Origin: Pseudomonas paralcaligenes
Lineage (GTDB): Bacteria > Pseudomonadota > Gammaproteobacteria > Pseudomonadales > Pseudomonadaceae
NCBI RefSeq assembly: GCF_019655855.1
Contig: NZ_BPFX01000035.1
Location: 1-64,000 of the forward strand
Reading direction: 5' to 3'
DNA: 64,000 nt
Part shown: positions 8,407 to 22,679 of the stretch, in pieces
Numbering within the stretch: position 1 is the first letter of the stretch
Layout: every line of letters starts with the position of its first letter
Made by a program: the position numbers and the translations under genes
The notes under the pieces: generated by a model
Told to the model about the DNA's origin: nothing
The model's input: only the letters and a program-made list of their open reading frames with translations
The model's database searches: none

Positions 8407-9295
8407 TTTTTGCAACCTCGCTTGATGAACTACTAGAAATCGATGATACTTTGACGGGAAGCGGCTGATCGAGGCAAATTACATTTGAATTTAGATCTAC
8501 CTCAATCCTTCTATTCCATACCAGATGAAAGAAGAGCTTCTTAGCGTCTCGATACTGCATGTAAATAACTTTAGCAATTTTCTTAATAAACTCTCTAACT
8601 GGAACCTGATCAAATTTAGCGAGCGCAATCACCTCAAGCATCTGCTTGATATTTTTTTCACTTGCTATCTCAGGCGTGATGTTTGCGTAGCTCCGAAGAA
8701 CTAATAGATTATCAATCCTAGTCTTCGAAAGGTTCTCGTATAGGGTCAACCTCCATTCAACACCTCTACGCTCCCAATACATCCTCTCTAAGTCCAATTT
8801 CTCCAATATCCGATTAAGTTCAGCCTTTGAGGCTTGTTCGAATTCGCTTAAATATTTAAGTGAACGAGCGATAAGTCGCTCCCCACCATTTGCGTCAAGC
8901 ACAGTGATCAGGAAATCGGTGGTGAGAACTAAAGGCGTATCAGTGTGCGGATAGCAGGGTGGTGAGATTTTCAAACTTGACGCGATCGCATGTGTTTCGG
9001 CCGCAGGGTGCAGGGGAAATTGTTCACGGATGTCAATGATCAAGGGATCATGTTCGAGTACCAGAAAATAGTGGTACTCAGCGTTTGAGAGCAGGTGGTG
9101 TGTCCGTCCAATTTTTACCCCAGGAACGATGTGTGAGGTTCCACGGGAGGGAATCGAACGAACCTTTATCCAAGGCACATACTCTTCACGGACACCACAG
9201 CCATCACCTGCCGCTATCCGTTTATCAATGAGCTGCGGGGTGACTAATTTGCTACGCCCACGCTTTATCAGCCTGGACGATGAAATCTTGCTCAT
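8399..9295 (-). CDS. tnsA: Tn7-type endonuclease TnsA
   Basis: TnsA cuts the 5' transposon ends, which with TnsB gives cut-and-paste transposition. The sequence aligns well with Tn7 TnsA: EEYVPWIKV, GRTHHLLS and IDIREQFPL are shared signatures. Probable catalytic residues, numbered from the ATG at 9295, are E73, D127 (TTDFLI) and K147 (SLKYL), corresponding to E63, D114 and K132 of Tn7. The frame is open to an upstream ATG at 9337, but homology begins at 9295, giving 298 residues. It is the first gene of the tns operon. Its promoter should lie in 9300-9470, beside the TnsB-like repeats, which would allow autorepression as in Tn7. Confidence 0.92.
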   Translation of the reverse strand: MSKISSSRLIKRGRSKLVTPQLIDKRIAAGDGCGVREEYVPWIKVRSIPSRGTSHIVPGVKIGRTHHLLSNAEYHYFLVLEHDPLIIDIREQFPLHPAAETHAIASSLKISPPCYPHTDTPLVLTTDFLITVLDANGGERLIARSLKYLSEFEQASKAELNRILEKLDLERMYWERRGVEWRLTLYENLSKTRIDNLLVLRSYANITPEIASEKNIKQMLEVIALAKFDQVPVREFIKKIAKVIYMQYRDAKKLFFHLVWNRRIEVDLNSNVICLDQPLPVKVSSISSSSSSEVAKNA

Positions 9296-9470
9296 TTGGG
9301 TGCACCGGCTTACGCAATGTCGTGGACTGCTCGCCATGGGGCATAGCGAGCGAAAGGGGGCCCCGCCGCATCTATCGATTCACAGCGGGGCTATCAGAGA
9401 AAGCGCCACATCCTTGCTAGGGATTGTGGACGATGGCCAGGCATGTCGATCGGTTTCTCGACGTAGGGCA

Positions 9471-9530
9471 CCTTGTGACCAGCTTTATTTCGATGTGACA
9501 AGGTTTTTTTCTTTGTGACAGCCTTTATTT
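9471..9530. repeat. three tandem 20-bp repeats, probable TnsB-binding sites
   Basis: Units at 9471-9490, 9491-9510 and 9511-9530 share the pattern CNTTGTGACN followed by a T-rich half ending in TTTATTT (unit 2: TTTTTTT). A weaker copy (ATTGTGGA) lies one further step out at 9421-9440. Tn7 right ends carry four overlapping 22-bp TnsB sites, so abutting 20-bp units within 70 bp of the terminus are what a Tn7-like right end should show. The assignment is by position and spacing. Confidence 0.82.
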
Positions 9531-9544
9531 GTTAAACACACTTC

Positions 9545-9561
9545 CCCGGATTCCATCCGGG
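9545..9561 (-). terminator. glmS terminator hairpin, T-tract replaced by transposon
   Basis: A perfect 6-bp stem (TCCGGG / CCCGGA) with a 5-nt loop follows the glmS stop codon. On the transcribed strand the stem is followed by GAAG and then the transposon terminus TGTGTTTAAC rather than a clean T-run. The insertion has therefore probably replaced the original T-tract. Whether it still terminates is uncertain. Confidence 0.6.
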
Positions 9562-9565
9562 CGAA

Positions 9566-11401
<1,836 letters not shown>

Positions 11402-11412
11402 AGCGTTTCTCC

Positions 11413-12180
11413 TCAGGAAGCGGCGGCGAGGGTCAACTGGACTCCACGCGCGCGTATCTGTTCGGCCACCCGGAGGTCCAGGCGGTCGTCGGTGATCAGG
11501 GTATGGACGCTGCTCCAGGGCAGTTCCAGGTTGGGGATGCGCCGGCCGATCTTGTCGCTCTCGACCATGACGATGACCTCGCGGGCCACCTCGGCCATGA
11601 CCCGTGACAGGCCCAGCAGCTCGTTGAAGGTGGTGGTGCCGCGCTCCAGGTCGATTCCGTCCGCGCCGATGAACAGCTGGTCGAAGTCGTAGGAACGCAG
11701 CACCTGCTCGGCCACCTGGCCCTGGAAGGATTCCGAGTGTGGGTCCCAGGTCCCGCCCGTCATCAACAGCATCGGCTCGTGCTCGATGTCGCGCAGGGCG
11801 TTGGCCACGTTCAGCGAATTGGTCATCACCACCAGGCCGGGCTTGTGGCCGAGCTGCGGGATCATCGCCGCCGTGGTGCTGCCGCTGTCGATGATGATCC
11901 GGGCGTGCTCGCGGATCAGCCCCACCGCCGCGCGGGCGATGGCCTGCTTGTGCCGCGATACCGGCTGCGCCGGCTCGCCGATCAGCTCCTGCGGCATCGA
12001 CACAGCACCACCGTAGCGGCGCAGCAGCAGGCCATTCTTCTCCAGTTCGGCCAGGTCCTTTCGAATCGTAACTTCCGAGGTGGAGAAATGCTGTGCCAGT
12101 GCATCCACGACCACTTCGCCCTGCTCGTTGAGCAAGGCCAGGATGGCGTGGCGGCGTTGTGGCGTATTGCGCTTGGACAT
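11413..12180 (-). CDS. glmR: DeoR-family regulator beside glmS
   Basis: A 255-residue DeoR/GlpR-type repressor. The N-terminal winged helix shows [20 protein letters not shown] and [20 protein letters not shown], and the C-terminal DeoR sensor domain shows [14 protein letters not shown] and TGGTWD. Such regulators sense phosphorylated sugars. The position immediately upstream of glmS suggests control of amino-sugar synthesis, as proposed for the Pseudomonas gene at this locus. The start is set at the ATG at 12180 because family similarity begins [10 protein letters not shown]. The frame stays open 14 codons further. A perfect palindrome at 12185-12197 just upstream may be its operator. Confidence 0.88.
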   Translation of the reverse strand: MSKRNTPQRRHAILALLNEQGEVVVDALAQHFSTSEVTIRKDLAELEKNGLLLRRYGGAVSMPQELIGEPAQPVSRHKQAIARAAVGLIREHARIIIDSGSTTAAMIPQLGHKPGLVVMTNSLNVANALRDIEHEPMLLMTGGTWDPHSESFQGQVAEQVLRSYDFDQLFIGADGIDLERGTTTFNELLGLSRVMAEVAREVIVMVESDKIGRRIPNLELPWSSVHTLITDDRLDLRVAEQIRARGVQLTLAAAS

Positions 12181-12184
12181 TAAG

Positions 12185-12197
12185 TTTCGATTCGAAA
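12185..12197. promoter_or_regulatory. palindrome TTTCGATTCGAAA before glmR, possible operator
   Basis: A perfect 13-bp inverted repeat (6+1+6) lies 4 bp upstream of the glmR ATG. DeoR-family operators often contain TTCG-type repeats, so autoregulation is plausible. A second AACG/CGTT-type inverted repeat (AACGAAAGCGTT) lies at about 12231-12242. Function is inferred only from symmetry and position. Confidence 0.4.
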
Positions 12198-12251
12198 GAT
12201 AAGTGCGCGAATCAAAACCCAACGAAAGCGTTTGGTCAAGTTCCCGATGGA

Positions 12252-12275
12252 CAAAAGGCGGCCTCGGCCGCCTTT
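12252..12275 (-). terminator. terminator after glmU
   Basis: On the minus strand the stem GGCGGCC / GGCCGCC with a 2-nt loop (12257-12272) is followed by TTTTGT, 20 bp after the glmU stop codon. It should end the glmU transcript before glmR. Confidence 0.8.
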
Positions 12276-12295
12276 CCTGAAAGCAATCGCCTCAT

Positions 12296-13654
12296 CTATT
12301 TCTTGGTCGGGCGCTTCCAGCCTTCGATGTTGCGTTGCTTGGCGCGCCCCACGGCCAGGGCCTTGGCCGGTACATCCTGGGTCACGGTGGACCCGGCGCC
12401 GGTGGTGGCGCCGTCACCGAGGCTGAGCGGCGCGACCAGGGCGCTGTTGGAGCCGATGAACACATCCTCGCCCAGCACGGTACGGTGCTTGTTGGCGCCG
12501 TCGTAGTTGCAGGTGATGGTACCGGCGCCGATGTTGGTCCGCGCGCCGATCTCGGCGTCGCCCAGGTAGCTCAGGTGGCCGGCCTTGGCGCCCTCGCCCA
12601 GCACCGCGTTCTTCAGTTCGACGAAGTTGCCGACATGCGCCTTGGCGCCCAGTTTGGCGCCCGGACGCAGACGGGCGAACGGGCCGCAGTCGGCGCCCTC
12701 GCCCAGCTCGGCGCCTTCGAGATGGCTGTTGGCTTTCACCACGGCACCGCGGCGCAGTACCGAGTCCTTGATCACGCAGTTCGGGCCGATCGAAACAAAA
12801 TCCTCGATGACCACCTTGCCTTCGAGGATCACGTTGATGTCGATGGTGATGTCACGTCCCACGGTGACCTCGCCCCGCACATCGAAACGATGCGGGTCGA
12901 GCAGGGTCACGCCCTGGGCCATCAGCTGGCGAGCCATACGCTGCTGGTAATGACATTCGAGCTGCGACAGCTGGATGCGGTCGTTGGCGCCGAGCACTTC
13001 CATCTCGTCCTGGGCAGTCTCGGTGGCGACTACCAGGCCATCGGCCACGGCCATGGCGATCACGTCGGTCAGGTAGTACTCGCCCTGGGCGTTGCTGTTG
13101 GACAGCCGGCCCAGCCAGTCGCCAAGGCGCCTGCCCGGCACGGCGAGGATGCCGGTGTTGCCCTCGCGGATGGCGCGCTGTGCGTCGCTGGCATCCTTGT
13201 GCTCGATGATCGCCTGCACCACGCCGGCGGCGTCGCGGACGATACGGCCGTAGCCGGTGGGGTCGGCCAGGTTGACCGTCAGCAGGCCCAGCTGGGAATC
13301 GTTGGCCTGCTCCAGCAGGCGGGTGAGGGTTTCGACCCTGGTCAGCGGCACGTCGCCGTAGAGGATCAGCACCTTGTCCGCTTCCAGCGCCGGTAGCGCC
13401 TGGGCCACGGCATGGCCGGTGCCCAGCTGCTCGCTCTGCAGCACGAAGTGGATATCGTCGGCCGCCAGGCGCTCGCGAACCAGCTCGGCGCCGTGGCCGA
13501 TCACCACGTGGATCTTGCGCGGCGAGAGCTGGCGGGCGGTGTCGATGACGTGGCCGAGCATGGGCTTGCCGGCGACCGGATGCAGGACCTTGGGCAGGGC
13601 CGAGCGCATGCGGGTGCCCTGGCCGGCGGCGAGGATGACGATATCGAGGGACAT
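12296..13654 (-). CDS. glmU: bifunctional UDP-GlcNAc pyrophosphorylase GlmU
   Basis: GlmU acetylates glucosamine-1-phosphate and then transfers UMP to make UDP-GlcNAc. The N-terminal nucleotidyltransferase domain begins [18 protein letters not shown], with the GxGTRM loop and [13 protein letters not shown]. The C-terminal left-handed beta-helix shows hexapeptide repeats and the acetyl-CoA region ([19 protein letters not shown] near 375). The start at 13654 is preferred over an in-frame ATG at 13675 because AGGA lies 8 bp upstream and the family begins MSLD. Length is then 452. It works with GlmS encoded a short distance downstream. Confidence 0.97.
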   Translation of the reverse strand: MSLDIVILAAGQGTRMRSALPKVLHPVAGKPMLGHVIDTARQLSPRKIHVVIGHGAELVRERLAADDIHFVLQSEQLGTGHAVAQALPALEADKVLILYGDVPLTRVETLTRLLEQANDSQLGLLTVNLADPTGYGRIVRDAAGVVQAIIEHKDASDAQRAIREGNTGILAVPGRRLGDWLGRLSNSNAQGEYYLTDVIAMAVADGLVVATETAQDEMEVLGANDRIQLSQLECHYQQRMARQLMAQGVTLLDPHRFDVRGEVTVGRDITIDINVILEGKVVIEDFVSIGPNCVIKDSVLRRGAVVKANSHLEGAELGEGADCGPFARLRPGAKLGAKAHVGNFVELKNAVLGEGAKAGHLSYLGDAEIGARTNIGAGTITCNYDGANKHRTVLGEDVFIGSNSALVAPLSLGDGATTGAGSTVTQDVPAKALAVGRAKQRNIEGWKRPTKK

Positions 13655-13713
13655 GGCGGAATCCTGAACGGGCACAGGCGCAACACCACCTGTGGATAAA
13701 ACGGCAGAAAAGA

Positions 13714-13742
13714 AAAAGGGTAGCCAAGGCTACCCTTTTACC
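13714..13742 (-). terminator. terminator of the atp operon
   Basis: A 12-bp perfect stem (AAAAGGGTAGCC / GGCTACCCTTTT, 13714-13739) with a 2-nt loop lies 25 bp beyond the atpC stop. On the minus strand it runs into TTTTTCTTTTC. It separates the atp operon from glmU. Confidence 0.9.
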
Positions 13743-13764
13743 TGCTCGCGCTGAAGTCGTCGGA

Positions 13765-14190
13765 TCAACCGCCGAACTTCTTGCGCAGCTGCTGGACGGT
13801 GCGCAGCTGGGCTGCCACTTCGGCCAGGTGAGCGGCGGCGGAACCGTAGTCGAATTCCGAGCCTTTCTCGTTGAGCGCCTTCTCGGCGGCCTTGAGGGCC
13901 TCCTGAGCAGCCGCTTCATCGATGTCGCCAGCACGGGTCACGGTGTCGGCCAGGACCTTCACCATGTTCGGCTGTACTTCGAGGAAGCCACCAGAGATGT
14001 AGAACACCTCATGCTCGCCACCCTGCTTGACCAGGCGGATCGGGCCCGGCTTCAGGTCGGTGATCAGCGGGGCATGGCCCGGAGCAATACCGAGATCACC
14101 CAGGTTGCCGTGCGCGATCACCATCTCGACCAGACCGGAGAAGATCTCCGCCTCGGCGCTGACGATATCGCAATGGACTGTTATGGCCAT
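13765..14190 (-). CDS. atpC: ATP synthase F1 epsilon subunit
   Basis: Epsilon is part of the central stalk and inhibits wasteful ATP hydrolysis. The 141 residues begin [19 protein letters not shown] and contain the beta-sandwich signature [19 protein letters not shown], followed by the C-terminal helical pair ([15 protein letters not shown] and [15 protein letters not shown]). It is the last gene of the operon, 42 bp after atpD and just before a strong terminator. Confidence 0.97.
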   Translation of the reverse strand: MAITVHCDIVSAEAEIFSGLVEMVIAHGNLGDLGIAPGHAPLITDLKPGPIRLVKQGGEHEVFYISGGFLEVQPNMVKVLADTVTRAGDIDEAAAQEALKAAEKALNEKGSEFDYGSAAAHLAEVAAQLRTVQQLRKKFGG

Positions 14191-14232
14191 ACGCTTGCCT
14201 CACGAGCGCCCGTTGCCGGGCGCACAGGGGGA

Positions 14233-15630
<1,398 letters not shown>

Positions 15631-15658
15631 TCAACCGTTCTAAACAGTTGAACCGTTC

Positions 15659-16519
15659 TTAAACCGCGGCAGCGCCGCCGACGATTTCCGAAATTTCCTG
15701 GGTGATCGCTGCCTGACGAGCCTTGTTGTAGATCAGCTGCAGGTCCTTGATCAGATCACCAGCGTTATCGGTGGCGTTCTTCATCGCGATCATCCGCGCC
15801 GCCTGTTCGGCAGCAGCGTTCTCGACCACCGCCTGGTACACCTGCGACTCCACGTAACGCACCATCAGGCCGTCGAGCAGCTGCTTGGCGTCGGGTTCGT
15901 ACAGGTAGTCCCAGTGGTGCTTGAGTTCGGCATCCGGAGTCGCCACCAGGGGAACGAGCTGCTCCACTGTCGGCTTTTGCGTCATGGTATTGACGAACTT
16001 GTTCGAGACCACGGACAGACGATCGATGCGACCTTCGAGGTAGGCATCGAGCATCACCTTGACGGAACCGATCAGATCGTTGATCGAGGGTTCTTCGCCC
16101 AGGTGGCTGATCGCAGCAACGACATTGCCACCGAAGCTGCGGAAGAACGCCGCACCCTTGGTACCAATCACGCAGAGATCGACCTCTACGCCTTGCTCGC
16201 GATTGCTCGCCATGTCCTTGACCAGAGCCTTGAACAGGTTGGTATTCAGACCACCGCACAGACCACGGTCCGAACTCACCACCACGTAACCGACGCGCTT
16301 GACCTCACGCTCGATCATGAACGGGTGACGATATTCCGGGTTGGCGTTGGCCAGATGACCAATCACCTGGCGGATACGCTCCGCGTAGGGACGACTGGCA
16401 GCCATGCGCTGTTGAGCCCTGCGCATCTTGCTGGTCGCCACCTTTTCCATGGCGCTGGTGATCTTCTGCGTGCTTTTGATGCTCGCAATCTTGCTGCGAA
16501 TCTCTTTTGCGCCTGCCAT
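15659..16519 (-). CDS. atpG: ATP synthase F1 gamma subunit
   Basis: Gamma forms the rotating coiled-coil shaft that couples proton flow to catalysis. The 286 residues start [20 protein letters not shown] with the N-terminal helix ([16 protein letters not shown]) and end with the C-terminal helix containing [19 protein letters not shown], the two halves of the coiled coil. [15 protein letters not shown] marks the Rossmann-like core. It lies between atpA and atpD. Confidence 0.98.
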   Translation of the reverse strand: MAGAKEIRSKIASIKSTQKITSAMEKVATSKMRRAQQRMAASRPYAERIRQVIGHLANANPEYRHPFMIEREVKRVGYVVVSSDRGLCGGLNTNLFKALVKDMASNREQGVEVDLCVIGTKGAAFFRSFGGNVVAAISHLGEEPSINDLIGSVKVMLDAYLEGRIDRLSVVSNKFVNTMTQKPTVEQLVPLVATPDAELKHHWDYLYEPDAKQLLDGLMVRYVESQVYQAVVENAAAEQAARMIAMKNATDNAGDLIKDLQLIYNKARQAAITQEISEIVGGAAAV

Positions 16520-16569
16520 GTAACACCTATCAGGTTAGCAAGCGGGGACCTCGCGGCCCCCACTGCGGC

Positions 16570-18114
16570 TTACCAGGTTTGGGTGGCCTTGAACTTCTCG
16601 ATACCGGCTTTCAGCTGGCCATCGATGTCGTCATTGAAGTCGCCCTTCTCGTTGATCTTCGCCATCAGAGCGGCGTTCTCACGGTTGAAGTAGGCGATCA
16701 GGGCCTGCTCGAAGCTGATGATCTTGGCGACTTCGACGTCGGCCAGGAAACCACGCTCGGCGGCATACAGGCTCACCGACATGTCGGCGATGGACATCGG
16801 CGCGTACTGCTTCTGCTTCATCAGCTCGGTAACGCGTTGACCGTGATCCAGCTGCTTGCGGGTAGCTTCGTCCAGGTCGGAAGCGAACTGGGCGAAGGCC
16901 GCCAGTTCACGGTACTGAGCCAGAGCGGTACGGATGCCACCGGAGAGCTTCTTGATGATCTTGGTCTGAGCGGCACCACCCACGCGGGAAACCGAGATAC
17001 CGGCGTTGACGGCCGGACGGATACCCGAGTTGAACATGGCCGATTCCAGGAAGATCTGACCGTCGGTGATGGAAATCACGTTGGTCGGAACGAACGCGGA
17101 AACGTCGCCAGCCTGGGTTTCGATGATCGGCAGAGCGGTCAGGGAACCGGTCTTGCCAGTCACGGCGCCATTGGTGAACTTCTCGACGTACTCTTCGGAA
17201 ACGCGGGAAGCGCGCTCCAGCAGACGGCTGTGGAGATAGAACACGTCGCCCGGGTAGGCTTCGCGGCCCGGCGGACGGCGCAGCAGCAGGGATATCTGGC
17301 GGTAGGCAACGGCCTGCTTGGACAGGTCGTCGTACACGATCAGGGCGTCTTCACCGCGGTCGCGGAAGTATTCGCCCATGGTGCAACCGGCGTACGGCGC
17401 GAGGAACTGCAGGGCAGCCGACTCGGACGCGGACGCGGCGACAACGATGGTGTTGGCCAGGGCACCGGCTTCTTCCAGCTTGCGAACCACGTTGGCGATG
17501 GTCGATTGCTTCTGACCGATGGCTACGTAGACGCAGCGGATGCCGCTGTTCTTCTGGTTGATGATGGCGTCGACGGCCAGGGCGGTCTTGCCGATCTGAC
17601 GGTCACCGATGATCAGCTCGCGCTGGCCACGGCCTACCGGGATCATGGCATCGACCGACTTGTAGCCGGTCTGTACCGGCTGGTCGACCGACTTACGCCA
17701 GATCACGCCCGGAGCGACTTTCTCGACGGCGTCGGTGGCTTGAGCATTGATCGGGCCTTTGCCATCGATCGGGTTGCCCAGGGCATCGACCACGCGGCCC
17801 AGCAGTTCCGGACCAACCGGGACTTCCAGGATGCGGCCGGTGCACTTGGCGCTCATGCCTTCGGCGAGGCTGGTGTATGCACCCAGCACTACGGCGCCGA
17901 CGGAGTCTTGCTCCAGGTTCAGCGCCATACCGTAGACGCCGCCCGGGAACTCGATCATTTCGCCGTACATGACGTCGGCCAGACCGTAGATACGCACGAT
18001 ACCGTCGGAGACGGATACCACGGTACCTTCGTTGCGGGCTTGGGAAGAGACGTCGAGTTTCTCGATACGCCCCTTGATGATTTCACTAATTTCGGAAGGA
18101 TTGAGTTGCTGCAT
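16570..18114 (-). CDS. atpA: ATP synthase F1 alpha subunit
   Basis: Alpha forms the non-catalytic nucleotide sites of the F1 hexamer. The 514 residues begin [20 protein letters not shown], carry the P-loop GDRQIGKTA near residues 169-177, the [20 protein letters not shown] segment, and the region [17 protein letters not shown] with the conserved Arg that reaches into the catalytic site. Length and order (between atpH and atpG) are standard. Confidence 0.99.
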   Translation of the reverse strand: MQQLNPSEISEIIKGRIEKLDVSSQARNEGTVVSVSDGIVRIYGLADVMYGEMIEFPGGVYGMALNLEQDSVGAVVLGAYTSLAEGMSAKCTGRILEVPVGPELLGRVVDALGNPIDGKGPINAQATDAVEKVAPGVIWRKSVDQPVQTGYKSVDAMIPVGRGQRELIIGDRQIGKTALAVDAIINQKNSGIRCVYVAIGQKQSTIANVVRKLEEAGALANTIVVAASASESAALQFLAPYAGCTMGEYFRDRGEDALIVYDDLSKQAVAYRQISLLLRRPPGREAYPGDVFYLHSRLLERASRVSEEYVEKFTNGAVTGKTGSLTALPIIETQAGDVSAFVPTNVISITDGQIFLESAMFNSGIRPAVNAGISVSRVGGAAQTKIIKKLSGGIRTALAQYRELAAFAQFASDLDEATRKQLDHGQRVTELMKQKQYAPMSIADMSVSLYAAERGFLADVEVAKIISFEQALIAYFNRENAALMAKINEKGDFNDDIDGQLKAGIEKFKATQTW

Positions 18115-18135
18115 TGCTCTGCTGCCCCTTCAAAC

Positions 18136-18672
18136 TCAAGATTTCAACGCTTCGGCCAGTTTCGCGATCTTGCCGCGAACCGAGCCATCGATAACCAGGT
18201 CGCCCGCGCGGATCACCACACCACCGATGAGGGCGGGGTCTTCCGTCACGTGCAGACGCACTTCTCGGCTGAGCCGTGCGTTGAGAACCTTGGCGAGTTT
18301 GTCTTGCTGTTCTGTGCTCAATGCGAAGGCACTGGTCACTTCCACGTCCACCGACTTCTCCTGCTCGGCCTTGTACAGCTCGAACTGGGCGGCGATTTCC
18401 GGCAACAGGTCGAGACGACCGTTTTCGGAGACGATGGAAATGAAGTTGCGTGCCTGGGCGTCGAACTTGTCACCACACACTTCGTTGAAAGTGGTGGCCT
18501 TCTCTGCGCTCGTCAGACGCGGGGCCTTGAGCACGCGCTGCATGGTGTCGTCCTGCGACACCGCCGCAGCCAGGCCGAGCATGGCTGACCAGGAGGCCAG
18601 TTGCTGGTGGGCCTGAGCGTGCTCGAAAGCTGCCTTAGCGTAAGGTCGGGCCAGCGTGGTCAGTTCTGCCAT
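18136..18672 (-). CDS. atpH: ATP synthase F1 delta subunit
   Basis: Delta sits on top of F1 and links it to the b-subunit stator. The 178-residue protein starts [20 protein letters not shown], the usual OSCP/delta opening, and the C-terminal domain shows [20 protein letters not shown] and the signature [20 protein letters not shown]. It lies 21 bp before atpA and 12 bp after atpF. Confidence 0.97.
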   Translation of the reverse strand: MAELTTLARPYAKAAFEHAQAHQQLASWSAMLGLAAAVSQDDTMQRVLKAPRLTSAEKATTFNEVCGDKFDAQARNFISIVSENGRLDLLPEIAAQFELYKAEQEKSVDVEVTSAFALSTEQQDKLAKVLNARLSREVRLHVTEDPALIGGVVIRAGDLVIDGSVRGKIAKLAEALKS

Positions 18673-18684
18673 GATCGCCCTCGC

Positions 18685-19155
18685 TTAGATTTCGGCGGCC
18701 AGTTTGTTAACCAGCTCCGCATGCGCGTTTTGATCGATGGACGCACCCAGGATCTTCTCGGCACCGCCGACGGCCAGGGCACCCACTTGGGCACGCAGGG
18801 CGTCTTTGACGCTGTTCAGTTCCTGTTCGATCTCGGCCTGAGCCTGGGCCTTCACGCGGTCAGCCTCGACACGAGCCTGATCACGGGCTTCGTCGACGAT
18901 CTGAGTGCCGCGCTTCTTGGCTTGCTCGATGATTTCAGCAGCCTGGGTTTTGGCTTCGCGCAGTTGCTGGGCCACTTTCTCGTGGGCCAGTTCCAGATCG
19001 CGAGCCGCACGGTTGGCGGCGTCCAGACCATCAGCGATCTTCTTCTGGCGTTCGCGCAGAGCCGTGATGACCGGAGGCCATACGAACTTCATGCAGAACA
19101 GCACGAAAATGAAGAACGCAACGGCCTGGCCAATCAGGGTTGCATTAATGTTCAC
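18685..19155 (-). CDS. atpF: ATP synthase Fo b subunit
   Basis: Subunit b is the peripheral stalk that holds F1 against the rotor. The 156 residues begin with one membrane helix ([25 protein letters not shown], residues about 4-28) and continue as a long charged coiled coil rich in Ala, Glu, Lys and Arg ([18 protein letters not shown]), ending [13 protein letters not shown]. Its length equals that of Escherichia coli b (156). Confidence 0.97.
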   Translation of the reverse strand: MNINATLIGQAVAFFIFVLFCMKFVWPPVITALRERQKKIADGLDAANRAARDLELAHEKVAQQLREAKTQAAEIIEQAKKRGTQIVDEARDQARVEADRVKAQAQAEIEQELNSVKDALRAQVGALAVGGAEKILGASIDQNAHAELVNKLAAEI

Positions 19156-19208
19156 GCCAACACCTCGCTCGTTCGTTGTCTATCCAGCTAATCAACTCGA
19201 AGAGTTGA

Positions 19209-19505
<297 letters not shown>

Positions 19506-19558
19506 TTAAGTGAAGCGGTAAAGCGGTTTTCAGCTACCAGAGACGCGCGAGGCGCCTC

Positions 19559-20852
<1,294 letters not shown>

Positions 20853-20923
20853 CTCGCTGTTCCTCTGGCTCGGCACATCAAATCAATAACTTGGCATACT
20901 TTGTGCCGACAAAATGCGCGCAG

Positions 20924-20953
20924 AGTATAGGGGGGGTTCCCACCCCGTTCAAC
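20924..20953 (-). promoter_or_regulatory. sigma-70 promoter of the atp operon
   Basis: On the minus strand TTGAAC (20948-20953) and TATACT (20924-20929) are separated by 18 bp, about 70 bp upstream of the atpI start. The spacer is G/C-rich and contains GGGAACCCCCCC. No other match as good was noticed between parB and atpI. Confidence 0.75.
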
Positions 20954-20997
20954 TGGCCGGTAGTGAATTCCGACCGCCCGCTACATGAGTAATTGTG

Positions 20998-21870
20998 TCA
21001 GCGGATGTGGGCCAGAACGCCCTGCAATTCATCCAGCGAGCTGTAGCGGATCACCAGTTGCCCCTTGCCCTTCTGCCCGTGCCTGATCTGCACCGGAGCC
21101 CCTAGCTTCTCGGCCAGACGCTGTTCCAGGCGGTTGATGTCCGGGTCGACCTTGACCTTCTCGACAGGCTTTTCCTTGCTGTTCAGCCACTGGCGCACCA
21201 GCGCCTCGGTCTGGCGTACGGTGAAGCCCCGTGCGACAACATGTCGCGCGGCTTCGACCTGCTGTTCTAGGGGCAGGCCGAGCAGGGCACGGGCATGGCC
21301 CATCTCCAGGTCACCGTGGGCGAGCAAGGTCTTGATCTCTTCCGGCAAGGCGATCAGGCGCAGCAGGTTGGTGATGGTGACGCGCGACTTGCCCACCGCA
21401 TCGGCGACCTGCTGCTGGGTCAGCTCGAATTCCTGCTGCAGGCGCTGCAGGGCCACGGCTTCCTCGATCGGATTGAGGTCCTCGCGCTGGATGTTCTCGA
21501 TCAGCGCCATGGCGATGGCGGCTTCGTCCGGCACCTCACGGACCATGGCCGGGATCTTGTCCAGGCCGGCCTGCTGGCTGGCGCGCCAGCGGCGCTCGCC
21601 GGCGATGATCTCGAAGCGGCCGCCGCCGATGGGGCGCACGACGATCGGCTGCATCACGCCCTGGGCCTTGATCGAGTTGGCCAGTTCTTCGAGGGCGGCG
21701 GGGTCCATGTCGCGGCGCGGCTGGTACTTGCCACGCTGGATCAGGTCGAGGGGCAGATGCTGCAATTCACGGCTATCGGCCTTGACCGCTTCTTCTTCCA
21801 GGGTGGCGGCGGTGCTGCCGCTGAGCAGGGCGTCCAGTCCGCGGCCGAGCCCGCGCTTCTTGATGGCCAT
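20998..21870 (-). CDS. parB: chromosome-partitioning protein ParB
   Basis: ParB binds parS, spreads as a CTP-dependent clamp, and with ParA segregates newly replicated origins. The 290 residues begin MAIKKRGLGRGLDALLSGS. The N-terminal ParB domain carries QPRRDMD and GERRWRASQQAG, the CTP-binding region. The HTH (ELTQQQVADAVGKSRVTITN) reads parS, and the C-terminal dimer domain follows a charged linker. Two perfect parS sites lie to the right in recF and before gyrB. It is 9 bp after parA. Confidence 0.97.
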   Translation of the reverse strand: MAIKKRGLGRGLDALLSGSTAATLEEEAVKADSRELQHLPLDLIQRGKYQPRRDMDPAALEELANSIKAQGVMQPIVVRPIGGGRFEIIAGERRWRASQQAGLDKIPAMVREVPDEAAIAMALIENIQREDLNPIEEAVALQRLQQEFELTQQQVADAVGKSRVTITNLLRLIALPEEIKTLLAHGDLEMGHARALLGLPLEQQVEAARHVVARGFTVRQTEALVRQWLNSKEKPVEKVKVDPDINRLEQRLAEKLGAPVQIRHGQKGKGQLVIRYSSLDELQGVLAHIR

Positions 21871-21879
21871 GGGATTCCT

Positions 21880-22668
21880 TTATGCGGTTGCGGTTTTCGC
21901 GGCGGCACGCTGGCGGCGCACCAGTTCGCCGGCCAGGGCCAGGTAGGCGATGGCGCCGCGGGATTGCTTGTCGTAGGCCAGCGCCGGCATGCCGAAGCTG
22001 GGTGCCTCGGCCAGGCGCACGTTGCGCGGAATGACCACGTCGTAGAGCTTGTCGCCGAAGTGCGCCTTGAGCTGGGCGGAAACGTCGTTGGTCAGGCTGA
22101 TGCGCGGGTCGTACATGGTGCGCAGCAGGCCTTCGATCCTGAGGTCAGGGTTGAGCAGCTGGCCGATGCGCTGGATGCTGTTCATCAGGTCGGTCAGCCC
22201 CTCCAGCGCGTAGTACTCGCACTGCATGGGAATGATCACGCCATCGGCCGCGACCAGGGCGTTGATGGTCAGCATGGACAGCGCCGGCGGGCAGTCGATG
22301 AGGATGTAGTCGTAGTTCTCGCGGATCGGCGCCAGGGAGTAGCGCAGACGGCTCTCCTTCATCTTCATCTCGAGCAGGGCAACTTCGGCGGCGGTCAGGT
22401 CGCGGTTGGCCGGCAGCAGCTGGTAGCCGCCGTGCTCGGAGAACTGCATGGCCTCGCCGACCGTGCTCTCGCCGATCAGCACGTCGTAGATGGAGTGCTC
22501 CAGGGTCTGCTTGTCGACACCGCTGCCCATGGTGGCGTTGCCCTGCGGGTCGAGGTCGATCAGCAGTACGCGGCGCTTGGTGGCGACCAGCGAGGCGGCC
22601 AGGTTGATGCAGGTGGTGGTCTTGCCAACCCCGCCTTTCTGATTGGCGATCGCGAATACCTTGGCCAT
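21880..22668 (-). CDS. parA: chromosome-partitioning ATPase ParA
   Basis: ParA (Soj) is the DNA-binding ATPase that moves ParB-parS complexes. The 262-residue protein begins MAKVFAIANQKGGVGKTTTC, with the deviant Walker A motif KGGVGKTT, and continues with LIDLDPQGNATMG and YILIDCPPALSML. The start at 22668 has GGGGGAAG just upstream. An in-frame ATG 19 codons earlier overlaps rsmG and lacks such a site. It lies 11 bp after rsmG. Confidence 0.97.
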   Translation of the reverse strand: MAKVFAIANQKGGVGKTTTCINLAASLVATKRRVLLIDLDPQGNATMGSGVDKQTLEHSIYDVLIGESTVGEAMQFSEHGGYQLLPANRDLTAAEVALLEMKMKESRLRYSLAPIRENYDYILIDCPPALSMLTINALVAADGVIIPMQCEYYALEGLTDLMNSIQRIGQLLNPDLRIEGLLRTMYDPRISLTNDVSAQLKAHFGDKLYDVVIPRNVRLAEAPSFGMPALAYDKQSRGAIAYLALAGELVRRQRAAAKTATA

Positions 22669-22679
22669 CTTGCTTCCCC

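Larger units (their letters stand above)
1..9540. mobile_element. Tn7-like transposon, glmS-proximal (right) part
   Basis: Everything left of about 9540 appears to be one Tn7-like element integrated behind glmS. The support is a tnsABCD set with tnsA nearest glmS as in Tn7, tandem terminal repeats at 9471-9530, a terminus reading AAACACA at 9534-9540 (TGTGTTT on the other strand), and insertion 26 bp past the glmS stop. The element is A+T-richer than the core genes. Its outer part holds degraded cargo and insertion-sequence remnants. No tnsE-like gene follows tnsD and no left end was found, so the element continues beyond position 1. The precise terminus is inferred from the TGT/ACA rule and the attTn7 distance. 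Confidence 0.88.

Noticed and set aside
1..9540. A CRISPR-guided (CAST) transposon, given a small TniQ and a type I-F system in the same window
   Set aside because: No cas6/7/8 genes or CRISPR repeats lie in the transposon. The I-F operon is about 48 kb away beyond many core genes and has cas1 and cas2-3, which I-F3 elements lack. Insertion at attTn7 is explained by tnsD.
16507..18588. Long plus-strand frame opposite atpA/atpH
   Set aside because: Antisense shadow of highly conserved atp genes with biased codon use; translation shows no known family.
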